DNA from: Enorma phocaeensis
GTDB taxonomy: Bacteria; Actinomycetota; Coriobacteriia; Coriobacteriales; Coriobacteriaceae
Length of the DNA stretch: 64,000 nucleotides
Reading direction: 5' to 3'
Assembly (NCBI RefSeq): GCF_016901575.1
Contig: NZ_JACJKQ010000002.1
Span: 1-64,000, forward strand
The number at the start of each line of letters is the position of its first letter. Positions within the stretch are counted from its first letter, which is position 1. The notes under the pieces are model-generated. The model saw only the letters and a program-made list of their open reading frames with translations. It made no database searches and was not told where the DNA came from. The position numbers were made by a program, and so were the translations under genes. Of this stretch, positions 52,310-64,000 are shown piece by piece.

Positions 52310-53076
52310 AGGGAAGCCTCCGCATCGCTTGCCGCATCATCCAAAATGGTGATCTGCGTCGCCTCGACGACCTCTGGCATGTTCCGGGACTCCATCCAGG
52401 TCGTCTCATAGCTGACGTTTACATGGTCTCCCTCTCTGAGCGTCGCCGCAGCAGCAGGTTCCCGCTCGGCGGCGCTCACGCGCTCGTCCCAAATGAGGAC
52501 CTCATCGGCGAGCTCGACGCGAAACTCGGTATAGGTATCGACGTCGTTTGCCCATCGGAACGGCTCGTCGAGCACGAGCGTGAACGAGCCTCCCTGCGCA
52601 TCGAGGTCGACGACGCTGCCTTCGAGCTGGACGATGGTCGGTCGGGCCGCTGTGCTCACCAGCGAAGAAACCACCAGGGCGATGGCTGCGATGACAATGA
52701 GTGCCAGGACCGCCTTGCCCGCGGCGCGAATCTTCGCCTTGCCCTGTTCGAGGTTGGCGGCCACCTGTGCCAGCGCCTCTCCAGCATCTGCGTCAAGGCC
52801 GGACGATGCGTTAGGCTCCTGCGTGTTGCCTGGTGCAGCCACCTCGACGCCGTCGCCCGCCCCGGCATCGTCCCGCTCGATACCCAGCAGCTCGTCGAGG
52901 CTCATCCCATACAGGCGGGCCAGGGCGATGAGGTTGTCTGTGTCGGGCGACGTCTCCCCTCGCTCCCAATTCGACACCGCCTGGCGGCTTACGCCCAGGC
53001 GACCCGCCAGCTCCTCCTGCGTGATGCCGCGAGCGCGACGCGCTTCAGCGAGGCGTCGGGCGACCTCGACGTTCAT
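52306..53076 (-). CDS. XRE-HTH protein with one TM segment and an external domain
   Basis: 256 residues, AGGAG before the ATG at 53076. Residues 5-60 are an XRE helix-turn-helix (LAEARRARGITQEELAGRLGVSRQAVSNWERGETSPDTDNLIALARLYGMS). A charged linker precedes a single TM segment (121-143) and an extracytoplasmic domain of about 110 residues (VQLEGSVVDLDAQGGSFTLVLDEPF...HVNVSYETTW), beta-rich. A one-component signalling layout: DNA-binding head inside, sensor outside. The coupled downstream gene is unknown. Confidence 0.75.
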   Translation of the reverse strand: MNVEVARRLAEARRARGITQEELAGRLGVSRQAVSNWERGETSPDTDNLIALARLYGMSLDELLGIERDDAGAGDGVEVAAPGNTQEPNASSGLDADAGEALAQVAANLEQGKAKIRAAGKAVLALIVIAAIALVVSSLVSTAARPTIVQLEGSVVDLDAQGGSFTLVLDEPFRWANDVDTYTEFRVELADEVLIWDERVSAAEREPAAAATLREGDHVNVSYETTWMESRNMPEVVEATQITILDDAASDAEASL

Positions 53077-53431
53077 GGCTTCTCCTCTCGCGATGAAAGG
53101 TGCAGGGCTCAGGCGGGTGCCGACCGTCGTCTCTACGATGGCGCTGGCTGCCGCCTTCTTGATGCCAGTGTATCCGTGAGAAGGGGGAGAGGCTAGCAAG
53201 CGGCGGATGTCATATCGTCCATCTGCGCAATCATCGCTTGCATAGCGAGACGGGGCGTCCTTTTGGGCCAGGGGGGACGAGAACGGGGGCATGGCGGCCT
53301 AGAATCACGGCGGCCGCCGCCAGAGCCTCAGGCGGAAGCGGGCGCCCGGCCCCGGGTTCGTCTCTCCAGGTCCGCGCGACGCGGCGGGCTGTCGGGCGCG
53401 GGCGTGCGGGGAGGTCGACCGGGCGCGGCGT
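53077..53431. other. Intergenic region between XRE-TM gene and ABC exporter
   Basis: 355 bases, mostly GC-rich. It contains the ribosome binding site and presumably promoter of the XRE-TM gene at its left end. No gene or strong hairpin with a T tract was recognised. Confidence 0.4.
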
Positions 53432-55222
53432 CTACTCCGTTCCCAAGAACGCGCCCGACTGGCGGTTCCAAAGCTGGGCATATTCGCCGCCGGCCCGTAC
53501 GAGGTCTTCGTGGCACCCGTCTTCGACGATCTCGCCGTCGCGTATCACGACGATGCGGTCGAGCTCCGCCACGGTCGAGAGGCGGTGCGCGATCACCAGG
53601 GAGGTGCGCCCGCGCATGAGGTTGGCGAGCGCCTCCTGGATGAGCCGTTCGCTTTCGGAGTCAAGGGCGCTCGTCGCCTCATCAAGCACGAGGATGGGGG
53701 CGTCGATGAGGATGGCGCGGGCGATGGCGATGCGCTGGCGCTGCCCGCCGGAGAGCTTGACGCCCCGCTCGCCCACCTGCGTGTCGAAGCCGAGCGGAAG
53801 CTTCTCGATGAACTCAAGCGCGTTTGCCTCGGCGGCTGCCCGGCGGATCTCCTCATCGGTCGCGTCCGGCCTTCCGTAGGCGATGTTCTCGCGCACGGTC
53901 CGATGAAAGAGCAGCGGCTCCTGAGGGACATAGGCGATATGCTGGCGCAAGCTGACCTGGCTCACATGCGCGATGTCCTGTCCGTCAATGAGGATGCGCC
54001 CTCCCGAGAGGTCTGCTAGGCGCAGCAGCAGCGTGGTGAGCGTGGTCTTGCCGCTTCCCGAGCGCCCCACGAGCCCTACGCGCTGCCCGGCCGGGATCGC
54101 AAAGTCAAATCCGCGGAACACCGCGTCGTCGGCCCCGGCGTCGGCGTAGCGGAAATCGACGTCGCGAAACTCGATGGCGCCTCGGGGGACCTTGAGCGCG
54201 GGGGCCGCGGGGTCGTCGGCCACGAGGCGTGGCTCGTCGAGCGCCACCGTAAGGTCGTGAGCCTCGCCAAACACGCGGTTGATCTGCTGGAACATCTGCG
54301 ACAGCATGTTGAAGCGATTGCAGAGCGTGTTGGTATAGGTGAACATCATGACGAGCGTTCCCGCCGAGATGCCAAACCAGGCGCCGCCGCCCGCAATGAA
54401 CACCGCCGTGATGCCCATCATGAGCACGATAAGCGAGCTTGTGACCGCCCCGGTCTTCACGGTACGGCGCATGCGCTGGCTGTCGGCGGCGCGCACCTCT
54501 TGGTTGGCGGCCTCAAACAGGTCCTGCTCGTACGCCTCGCGTCCGGCGGTCTTGACCGCGAGGATGTTGGTGATGGAGTCCGAGAGCTCTCCCGACAGGC
54601 GGTTCTGCGCCGCCGACGCCGCCGCGTTGATGGGCAGGATCTTGCGGTAGAGCTTGAAGACGATCGCAACGTAGAGGGCGAGCACCACGGCGAGTATGGC
54701 GACGTAGGCGGGCACGACGGGCGCGAGCATGGCGAGCGTGAGCACCGCCGTGGCCGCCGTGGGCAGCGCCGAGTAGGTGAAGTTATCCATAAGGAGGCTG
54801 TATGCCGAGATGAATTTCTGCGTCGAGCTGACCAGCGAGCCTCCGAAGCGGTTGGTGTGAAAGGTCATCGACTGGTTGGAGAGAGTGTCGAATGCCTGGC
54901 GGCCCAGCTCATAGCCCGCATGTATCTCCAGGCGGGCGCAGGTGTAATCCTGCAGCTTGCTGCAGACCTGGCCGGCCACATTGACCGCCACGAGCGCGAT
55001 GATATAGGGACCGAAGGTGGGGAGCACCTCGTTGGGCGCCACGTCGCCCTCGCTGACCAAATCGACGATGGCGCCCACGATAAGGGGGTTGGCAAACGTG
55101 AGGAAGAAGACGTATCCCAGGGTCACGGCTACGTCTGCTACAAACATGGGCAGCTGGCTGCGGGTGACGCCCCAGTAGTAGTGAAGGGTCCGAAGGGTGA
55201 CGGAACGCTTGCGGTCGGCCAC
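53432..55222 (-). CDS. ABC exporter, fused membrane and ATPase domains
   Basis: 596 residues, GTG start behind AAAGGAA at 55230s. TM domain of about 320 residues with six TM segments (ABC_membrane type), then a nucleotide-binding domain with Walker A GRSGSGKTT, LSGGQRQR, Walker B ILVLDEATSALDSE and HRLSTVAELD. One polypeptide per half-transporter; it probably dimerises as a multidrug- or lipid-exporter of the MsbA/BmrA type. The partner half (if heterodimeric) is not next to it. Substrate unknown. Confidence 0.88.
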   Translation of the reverse strand: MADRKRSVTLRTLHYYWGVTRSQLPMFVADVAVTLGYVFFLTFANPLIVGAIVDLVSEGDVAPNEVLPTFGPYIIALVAVNVAGQVCSKLQDYTCARLEIHAGYELGRQAFDTLSNQSMTFHTNRFGGSLVSSTQKFISAYSLLMDNFTYSALPTAATAVLTLAMLAPVVPAYVAILAVVLALYVAIVFKLYRKILPINAAASAAQNRLSGELSDSITNILAVKTAGREAYEQDLFEAANQEVRAADSQRMRRTVKTGAVTSSLIVLMMGITAVFIAGGGAWFGISAGTLVMMFTYTNTLCNRFNMLSQMFQQINRVFGEAHDLTVALDEPRLVADDPAAPALKVPRGAIEFRDVDFRYADAGADDAVFRGFDFAIPAGQRVGLVGRSGSGKTTLTTLLLRLADLSGGRILIDGQDIAHVSQVSLRQHIAYVPQEPLLFHRTVRENIAYGRPDATDEEIRRAAAEANALEFIEKLPLGFDTQVGERGVKLSGGQRQRIAIARAILIDAPILVLDEATSALDSESERLIQEALANLMRGRTSLVIAHRLSTVAELDRIVVIRDGEIVEDGCHEDLVRAGGEYAQLWNRQSGAFLGTE

Positions 55223-55425
55223 GGGAATTCCTTTCGACGCTGTTTGGCCCGTATGGTACCCCAAGTTGTTTGCGATGGGCCTCGCCTCGGTCGAACATGG
55301 GGCGTCAGGTCCCGATGCCACGCGCCGCGTCGCGCGCGATAGGGAAAATGTGCACGTTTCCTGCGCGAGTCCGCCGCGACGCTTGACGTGTGGGGCGGCA
55401 GCCTGCATACTATGCAACGGTTCAC
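55223..55425. other. Intergenic region upstream of the L10 leader
   Basis: Divergent intergenic stretch between the ABC exporter and the rplJ leader. Promoters are expected here, but no clear -35/-10 pair could be assigned. Confidence 0.4.
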
Positions 55426-55563
55426 GCACGAACCCGCTGCCAGAGACAGCCGGTGCCAAGGGGCAAGCCCCAAGGCTCAAAGGGGGTACCCGCCAGCCGA
55501 GGTGGTCGAGTTGATTTGCCTTCTCGCCCCCGTCGCTCATGCAGCGCGGGGGTTTCTCTTTTT
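55426..55563 (+). promoter_or_regulatory. Ribosomal protein L10 leader with attenuator
   Basis: The segment from CTGCCAGAGACAGCCGGTGC to CCAGCCGAGG (about 55436-55512) matches the conserved L10 leader shape (AGACAGCxGGTGC ... CCGCCAGCCGAGG), where L10(L12)4 binds its own mRNA. A terminator follows: CCCCCG (55527-55532) with CGGGGG (55547-55552) then TTTCTCTTTTT. The position, 60-190 bases before rplJ, is typical and supports autogenous control. Confidence 0.85.
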
Positions 55564-55626
55564 CGAGGCATCCCCGCCACTCTGCGGAGGGTCGTGCCCG
55601 GAAAGTTTCAGAGGAGGTGTACACGA

Positions 55627-56148
55627 ATGCCCCAGCAGTACAAGATCGACAAGGTCGCCGAGATCGAGTCCCATATCGCAAACACCAACGGCGTGTTTGT
55701 CGTGGGCTACAAGGGCCTGACCGTTAAGCAGGCTCAGGAGCTGCGCCATCAGCTTCGTGAGGTCGGTGCCGAGATGAAGGTGTATAAGAACAACCTCGTC
55801 CGCCTCGCCCTCAAGAACCAGGACCAGCCCGAGATCGACGACGTTCTCTTTGGCCCCACCGCCTACGTCTTCTACGAGAACGAGCCCGTCGAGCCCGCCA
55901 AGGCTCTCAAGGAGTTCGCGCAGAAGTCCAAGGGCGTGCTCGAGATCAAGGGTGGTATCTCCGAGGGGAAGGCTGTGACCGCTGAAGATGTCAGCGCCAT
56001 CGCCGACCTGCCCACCAAGGATCAGCTGCTTGGCCAGATCGCCGGCCTTATCAACGGCTTCGCCCGCGACATCGCAGTTTGCGTCAACGGCGTTTCCAGC
56101 GGTCTTGCCCGTCAGATCCAGCAGATCTCCGAGCAGAAGGCTGCCTAG
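55627..56148 (+). CDS. rplJ: 50S ribosomal protein L10
   Basis: 173 residues, AGAGGAGGTG before the ATG. The N-terminal globular domain begins MPQQYKIDKVAEIESHI with GVFVVGYKGLTVKQAQELRHQLR, and KVYKNNLVRLAL is the rRNA-binding stretch. The C-terminal helix (from about 140) binds L7/L12 dimers. It forms the stalk base of the large subunit. rplL follows 107 bases later, the usual rplJL pair. Confidence 0.95.
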   Translation: MPQQYKIDKVAEIESHIANTNGVFVVGYKGLTVKQAQELRHQLREVGAEMKVYKNNLVRLALKNQDQPEIDDVLFGPTAYVFYENEPVEPAKALKEFAQKSKGVLEIKGGISEGKAVTAEDVSAIADLPTKDQLLGQIAGLINGFARDIAVCVNGVSSGLARQIQQISEQKAA

Positions 56149-56255
56149 CGGCCTTCTGCGGCGTCATCGCCGCACCCCGGCGCGCACGTCGCGCCGCCTG
56201 ACATGTGTTTTAGCTCCGTGCCCACAGGGCACGGCAACTGAAAGGATTGCTTACC

Positions 56256-56633
56256 ATGGCTAAGCTTACCAACGATGAGATCATCGAGGCCCTTAAGGAA
56301 ATGACCCTGCTCGAGGCTTCCGAGCTCGTGAAGGCCATCGAGGACACCTTCGGTGTCTCCGCCGCCGCTCCCGCCGCCGTCGTGGCCGGCCCGGCTGCCG
56401 CCGCTCCCGCCGAGGAGGAGAAGACCGAGTTCGACGTCGTGCTCGAGGGCTTCGGCGACAACAAGATCCAGGTCATCAAGGTCGTGCGCGAGCTCACCAG
56501 CCTTGGCCTCAAGGAGGCCAAGGAGGTCGTCGAGAGCGCTCCCAAGGCCGTCATCGAGGGTGCCAAGAAGGAGGACGCCGAGGCCGCCAAGGAGAAGCTC
56601 GAGGCTGCTGGCGCTGCCGTCTCCCTCAAGTAA
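56256..56633 (+). CDS. rplL: 50S ribosomal protein L7/L12
   Basis: 125 residues. N-terminal dimerisation helix ([30 protein letters not shown]), an Ala/Pro hinge ([20 protein letters not shown]) and the C-terminal domain ([12 protein letters not shown]...[24 protein letters not shown]) are the standard order. It recruits translation factors. A strong terminator follows. Confidence 0.96.
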   Translation: MAKLTNDEIIEALKEMTLLEASELVKAIEDTFGVSAAAPAAVVAGPAAAAPAEEEKTEFDVVLEGFGDNKIQVIKVVRELTSLGLKEAKEVVESAPKAVIEGAKKEDAEAAKEKLEAAGAAVSLK

Positions 56634-57063
56634 GTGCTCGCAGGCTTCACGTCTGCCGCTTATCGGGGCTCCGCAGAGATGCGGGGCCCCTTTTTTCATG
56701 CGGCTCGTCGGGGAGAGCACCCGGGCGAGCGAGTGCCCCATGCGTATCTGCGGCGTTCGAGTCGCTAGGGGGGCGCTCGCCGGTCAATCTGATAGTCATC
56801 TGGGCGGCATGGGCGCGCCGCGTTCGCCGTGGCTGGTTGCGGGCTGCGCATGCTGCTCGCCCATCTCGACCGCTCGCCCGGCTTTTTATGCCGCCCGGGG
56901 ACAGTCGTTCGGCGACCCCTTGTGATTTGCTTGAGTTTTCTTCCTAGCCGCGGGCTTCGAGGTACTATTGCTCACGTATCGCGTACCAACGTCCCGCGGC
57001 GCTCAGGCATGACACCGTGGGGCATACACCTGCGCCGACGCCTCGGCGCCCGAAAGGAACCTC
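56634..57063. other. rplL-galU intergenic region
   Basis: 430 bases. The first 60 carry the rplL terminator; the remainder is GC-rich with no supported gene. A galU promoter is expected in the last 130 bases; TACTAT at about 56962 is a possible -10, without a good -35. Confidence 0.45.
56665..56696 (+). terminator. Rho-independent terminator of rplJL
   Basis: GGGGC-T-CCGCA (56665-56675) and TGCGG-G-GCCCC (56680-56690) followed by six T. Confidence 0.85.
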
Positions 57064-57969
57064 ATGAAGGCCATAATTCCTGCCGCCGGTCTTGGAACCC
57101 GTTTCCTGCCGTCGACGAAGTGCACCCCCAAGGAGATGCTGCCGGTTCTCGACAAGCCGGTTATCCAGTATGTAGTGGAGGAGGCGCTCGAGCCCGACGA
57201 GGTCGATGACGTCATCATCGTGACGTCTCCGGGCAAGCCCGAGCTGCTGAGCTACTTCCAGCCCGACCGCTCGCTCGAGGGGCTGCTCCGCGAGCGCGGG
57301 AAGGGCGCCTATGCCGACGCCGTCGCCGCGGTGGGCTCGCTGCCGGTCGACTTCCGCTACCAGTATGAGCCCCGCGGCCTCGGTCACGCCATCCGCTCTG
57401 CCGCGGACGCCTGCGCGGGGGAGAGCTTCCTGGTTCTTCTGGGCGACTACGTGGTGCCCGCCCGCGACATCTGCACCAAGATGCTCGAGGTGTCGCGCGC
57501 CCATGGCGGCGCGAGCGTCATCGCCGTGGCGCCCTGTGCCCCCGACGAGGTCTCTCGCTACGGCGTCGTCGCGGGCGAGCGCGCAGGCTCGCTCCCCGGC
57601 TCTGAGGACGTGGCAGACGACGAGCCGGGCGCGGTGTGGCGCATCTCCGGCCTTGTCGAGAAGCCCTCGCCCGAGGACGCTCCCTCGAACCTCTACATCG
57701 TGGGCCGCTATCTGCTTTCCGCGCACGTCATGGAGCTTCTGGCAGACCAGGAGCCGGGCGCCGGCGGAGAGATCCAGCTGACCGACGCGATGGCCCGCTC
57801 GCTCGACCGTGAGAACATGTATGCCGTGGTCATCGATCCGCTGTCTGGCTACGATACGGGCACGCCTTCCGGCTGGATGGCCACCAACGCCCTCATGGCG
57901 GCCGAGGACCCTCGCTTCCGCGACGCCTTCTGGGAGGCCATCGACGAGCGCGGCGGCCTCAAGCGCTAG
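57064..57969 (+). CDS. galU: UTP-glucose-1-phosphate uridylyltransferase
   Basis: 301 residues, GAAAGGAACC before the ATG. The nucleotidyltransferase signature AAGLGTRFLPSTKCTPKEMLPVLDKP (7-32) is intact, with the GalU-type RGLGHAI and LVEKPSPEDAPSN later. The enzyme makes UDP-glucose for cell-wall glycans and galactose use. It is transcribed alone between the ribosomal block and rpoB. Confidence 0.93.
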   Translation: MKAIIPAAGLGTRFLPSTKCTPKEMLPVLDKPVIQYVVEEALEPDEVDDVIIVTSPGKPELLSYFQPDRSLEGLLRERGKGAYADAVAAVGSLPVDFRYQYEPRGLGHAIRSAADACAGESFLVLLGDYVVPARDICTKMLEVSRAHGGASVIAVAPCAPDEVSRYGVVAGERAGSLPGSEDVADDEPGAVWRISGLVEKPSPEDAPSNLYIVGRYLLSAHVMELLADQEPGAGGEIQLTDAMARSLDRENMYAVVIDPLSGYDTGTPSGWMATNALMAAEDPRFRDAFWEAIDERGGLKR

Positions 57970-58022
57970 GCGCCTCGCGGCCGGCAACCGAGCAAAACGG
58001 TAAACATATCGCATGAAATCAG

Positions 58023-58053
58023 GGAGCCCTGCCGCTCGTCGGTGGGGCTCCTT
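58023..58053 (+). terminator. Probable terminator of galU
   Basis: GGAGCCC (58023-58029) and GGGCTCC (58045-58051) followed by TT and a T-rich stretch, about 55 bases past the stop. Confidence 0.55.
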
Positions 58054-58168
58054 GCGTTTGGCTTCACCTAAAACTCATGAACATCTGTTCGTTATAGTGG
58101 CCCTGAGCAGGCATTCTGTAAGAAAAAAACTTTGCTAGCCCAAGCTTGCCCACGAGTCAAGCATTTTC

Positions 58169-58196
58169 TTGCCTAACGGTAGGCGATTGGTAAACT
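58169..58196 (+). promoter_or_regulatory. Possible rpoB promoter
   Basis: TTGCCT (58169-58174) and TAAACT (58191-58196) with a 16-base spacer, about 105 bases before the rpoB start. The spacing is right for a housekeeping sigma factor. Confidence 0.45.
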
Positions 58197-58301
58197 TATA
58201 GGTTGCGATAACTGGCTAGAGAGGCAGCGCCGGCCCCCATCGGCCGCCCGTCTGCGTCCCGGCCAACCAACCCGCCTTTATCTTGAAGGAGGAAACACCT
58301 G

Positions 58302-61793
<3,492 letters not shown>

Positions 61794-61799
61794 TTGACT

Positions 61800-64000
61800 G
61801 TGGCAGAATTCGAAGCTACTGATTTTGACGCGGTAAAGATCTCACTTGCCAGCGCCGACCAGATCCGCTCGTGGTCCTATGGCGAGGTCAAGAAGCCCGA
61901 GACCATCAACTACCGCACCCTGAAGCCCGAGAAGGACGGCCTGTTCTGCGAGAAGATCTTCGGTCCTGCGAAGGACTGGGAGTGCTCCTGCGGAAAGTAC
62001 AAGGGCATCCGCTTCAAGGGCATCGTCTGCGAGCGCTGCGGCGTTGAGGTGACCACCTCCAAGGTCCGTCGCGAGCGCATGGGCCATATCGAGCTGGCGG
62101 CCCCCGTCAGCCACATCTGGTATTTCAAGAGCCCCACGACCTTCCCCATGAGCCGTCTTCTGGACATCAAGTCCAAGGACCTCGAGAAGGTGCTCTATTT
62201 TGCCAGCTATATCATTACGCACGTCGACTATGAGGCGCGCGAGGCCGACGCCGAGGACCTCCGCGAGGAGCTCGCTGCCGACCTCGAGGAGCTCGACGCC
62301 GAGTGCGCGCGCCAGATCGAGAGCCTGAAGGAGCAGGGCGACCCCGAGAACTTCGACGAGTTCTCCGATGAGGAGCCCCTCACCCAGGAGGAGATCGCTG
62401 CCGGCATCGTGGATATCCAGGAGGAGACCCGCGACGAGAAGCAGCTGCGCTCCGACGCCTTCCAGGCCTTCATGAAGCTCCAGGAGCGCGACCTCATCTC
62501 CGACGAGCCCCTGTTCCGCGAGATGAAGCGCTACTACAGCATGTACTTCTCCGGCGACATGGGCGCCGAGGCCATCCGTGACCTGCTTTCCGCGATCGAC
62601 CTCGAGTCCGAGGCCGAGAAGCTCAAGGCCATCATCGCTGACGAGGACGGCCAGAAGCAGAAGCGCGAGAAGGCCGTGAAGCGCCTCGAGGTCGTGGACG
62701 CCTTCCTGAAGGGCGGCAACGATCCGGCCAACATGATCCTCGACGTCATTCCGGTCATCCCGCCCGACCTGCGCCCGATGGTGCAGCTCGACGGCGGCCG
62801 CTTCGCCGCGTCCGACCTGAACGACCTGTATCGTCGCGTGATCAACCGCAACAACCGTCTCAAGCGCCTGCTCGACCTGGACGCCCCCGCGATCATCGTG
62901 AACAACGAGAAGCGTATGCTCCAGGAGGCCGTGGACGCCCTGTTCGACAACGGTCGTCGTGGACGTCCGGTGTCCGGCCGCGGCGGCCGTCCGCTGAAGT
63001 CGCTCGCCGAGTCGCTCAAGGGCAAGCAGGGCCGCTTCCGTCAGAACCTGCTCGGTAAGCGCGTCGACTACTCCGGCCGTTCGGTCATCGTTACCGACCC
63101 GAAGCTCAAGCTGCACCAGTGCGGCCTGCCCAAGACCATGGCGCTCGAGCTGTTCAAGCCCTTCGTCATGAAGCGCCTTGTGGAGCTCGGCAAGGTCGAG
63201 AACATCAAGGGCGCCAAGCGCGCCATCGACCGCGGCGCCAGCTTCGTGTGGGACATCCTCGAAGAGGTCATCGACGGCCGTCTCGTGCTGCTCAACCGTG
63301 CACCGACCCTGCACCGTCTCTCGATTCAGGCCTTCGAGCCCGTGCTCGTCGAGGGCAAGGCTATCCACCTGCACCCGCTCGTCTGCGAGCCCTTCAACGC
63401 CGACTTCGACGGTGACCAGATGTCTGTCCACGTGCCGCTTTCGCAGCAGGCGCAAGCAGAGGCTCGCGTGCTCATGCTCTCGAGCAACAACCTGCGTTCG
63501 CCCGCGTCCGGCAAGCCGGTGAACACCCCGCGCCAGGACATGATCATCGGCGTGTACTACCTCACCCAGGAGCGCGACGGCATGCAGGGCGAGGGCCATG
63601 TGTTCGCCAGCTTCGACGACGCGCTCAACGCCTATGACGCCCGTACCGAGATCGACCTTCAGGCCAAGATCCAGGTGCGCGTGTCCGCGGCGGAGGCAAA
63701 CGTCATCAACGAGGACGGCACGCGCCTGTTCCGCGTGAACAACGGCCGCGGCGACATCGTGGACTACGATGTGACGGGCACCAAGACCTGCCGCTTCGAG
63801 ACCACCATCGGCCGCATCGTCTTCAATCGCCAGTGCCTGCCCGATGACTACGAGTTCATCAACTACAAGATGGGCTCCGGCGACGTGAAGCGCCTCGTGG
63901 CCGAGTGCTGCGACCGCTACCCCTCCTCCGAGGTGGCTCCGATTCTCGACAACATCAAGTTCACCGGCTTCCACTACGCCACCCGCGCAGGCCTCACGAT
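61800..64000 (+). CDS. rpoC: DNA-directed RNA polymerase subunit beta' (partial, cut by window end)
   Basis: GTG start at 61800 ([20 protein letters not shown]) behind AAGGAG in the end of rpoB. The frame is open to the last base, giving 733 residues of an expected ~1,400. The N-terminal zinc ribbon ([20 protein letters not shown]), the lid/rudder region and the catalytic NADFDGDQM are present, so the three Mg-binding Asp are intact. The last residues read [13 protein letters not shown], typical of the bridge-helix approach. Confidence 0.97.
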   Translation, partial: MAEFEATDFDAVKISLASADQIRSWSYGEVKKPETINYRTLKPEKDGLFCEKIFGPAKDWECSCGKYKGIRFKGIVCERCGVEVTTSKVRRERMGHIELAAPVSHIWYFKSPTTFPMSRLLDIKSKDLEKVLYFASYIITHVDYEAREADAEDLREELAADLEELDAECARQIESLKEQGDPENFDEFSDEEPLTQEEIAAGIVDIQEETRDEKQLRSDAFQAFMKLQERDLISDEPLFREMKRYYSMYFSGDMGAEAIRDLLSAIDLESEAEKLKAIIADEDGQKQKREKAVKRLEVVDAFLKGGNDPANMILDVIPVIPPDLRPMVQLDGGRFAASDLNDLYRRVINRNNRLKRLLDLDAPAIIVNNEKRMLQEAVDALFDNGRRGRPVSGRGGRPLKSLAESLKGKQGRFRQNLLGKRVDYSGRSVIVTDPKLKLHQCGLPKTMALELFKPFVMKRLVELGKVENIKGAKRAIDRGASFVWDILEEVIDGRLVLLNRAPTLHRLSIQAFEPVLVEGKAIHLHPLVCEPFNADFDGDQMSVHVPLSQQAQAEARVLMLSSNNLRSPASGKPVNTPRQDMIIGVYYLTQERDGMQGEGHVFASFDDALNAYDARTEIDLQAKIQVRVSAAEANVINEDGTRLFRVNNGRGDIVDYDVTGTKTCRFETTIGRIVFNRQCLPDDYEFINYKMGSGDVKRLVAECCDRYPSSEVAPILDNIKFTGFHYATRAGLT

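Larger units (their letters stand above)
57970..58301. other. galU-rpoB intergenic region
   Basis: 332 bases with a terminator hairpin early on, AT-richer sequence from about 58060 to 58200, and the rpoB ribosome binding site AAGGAGG at its end. A likely rpoB promoter is listed separately. Confidence 0.5.

Noticed and set aside
61842-63974. 710-residue open frame antisense to rpoC
   Set aside because: Shadow of rpoC; composition and lack of signals as above.

Overview
The window is one GC-rich chromosomal segment of a Gram-positive, anaerobic, gut-type bacterium. The best guess is an actinobacterium of class Coriobacteriia, close to Collinsella. This rests on overall protein character, high GC, a LAQTG-type sortase signal, a bile salt hydrolase, a rubredoxin-first rubrerythrin, a fused FeoA-FeoB and the rplJ-rplL / rpoB-rpoC arrangement. 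No 16S rRNA or other decisive marker is present, so genus is an inference.

Layout. 1-5 kb is a worn accessory stretch: an orphan RelB/DinJ-type antitoxin, a SWIM zinc-finger protein, a relic HTH fragment next to a very symmetrical hairpin, a GNAT acetyltransferase, a membrane protein and a 3'-truncated DUF362 gene running into a methyltransferase. 4.8-14 kb looks like host-interaction functions: a choloylglycine (bile salt) hydrolase with an inserted segment, a 14-TM-type MFS exporter, a GH2 glycosidase and a 1404-residue secreted, sortase-anchored M60/enhancin-like metallopeptidase. 14.4-16.7 kb holds small Cys-rich proteins, a nuclease lipoprotein and an ABC ATPase.

16.8-24 kb is the branched-chain amino acid block: ilvA, a long leader (possible T-box), ilvD-ilvB-ilvN with tight coupling, then ilvC and a terminator. 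24.2-29.1 kb is a five-gene overlapping operon: a sigma-70-family (ECF-like) factor, a membrane protein, an ABC ATPase and two permeases. 29.4-38.2 kb is mixed: YbaK deacylase, a 5'-truncated SDR pseudogene, a zf-TFIIB protein, patatin, a DUF2130 protein, a PurF-like protein without the catalytic cysteine, ThpR, and an XRE-HTH/aminotransferase fusion behind two matching palindromes. 38.4-42.1 kb carries an acidic/winged-helix/RGG protein, rubrerythrin, a PTS IIA domain and a HAD hydrolase. 42.3-47.4 kb is an ECF-transporter operon with a PHP phosphoesterase and an RpiR regulator.

47.6-55.2 kb holds feoAB behind an iron-box-like palindrome, a cysteine hydrolase, a DNA glycosylase of the uracil/hypoxanthine class, an XRE-transmembrane protein coupled to an unknown protein, and an ABC exporter. 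55.4-64 kb is core genome: L10 leader and attenuator, rplJ, rplL, galU, rpoB and rpoC (cut by the window end).

The strongest candidates for something undescribed are the HTH-aminotransferase fusion with twin operators and an internal start, the RGG-tailed winged-helix protein, the cysteine-less PurF paralogue and the sigma-factor/ABC operon. No CRISPR array, rRNA, tRNA, prophage or intact insertion sequence was seen.
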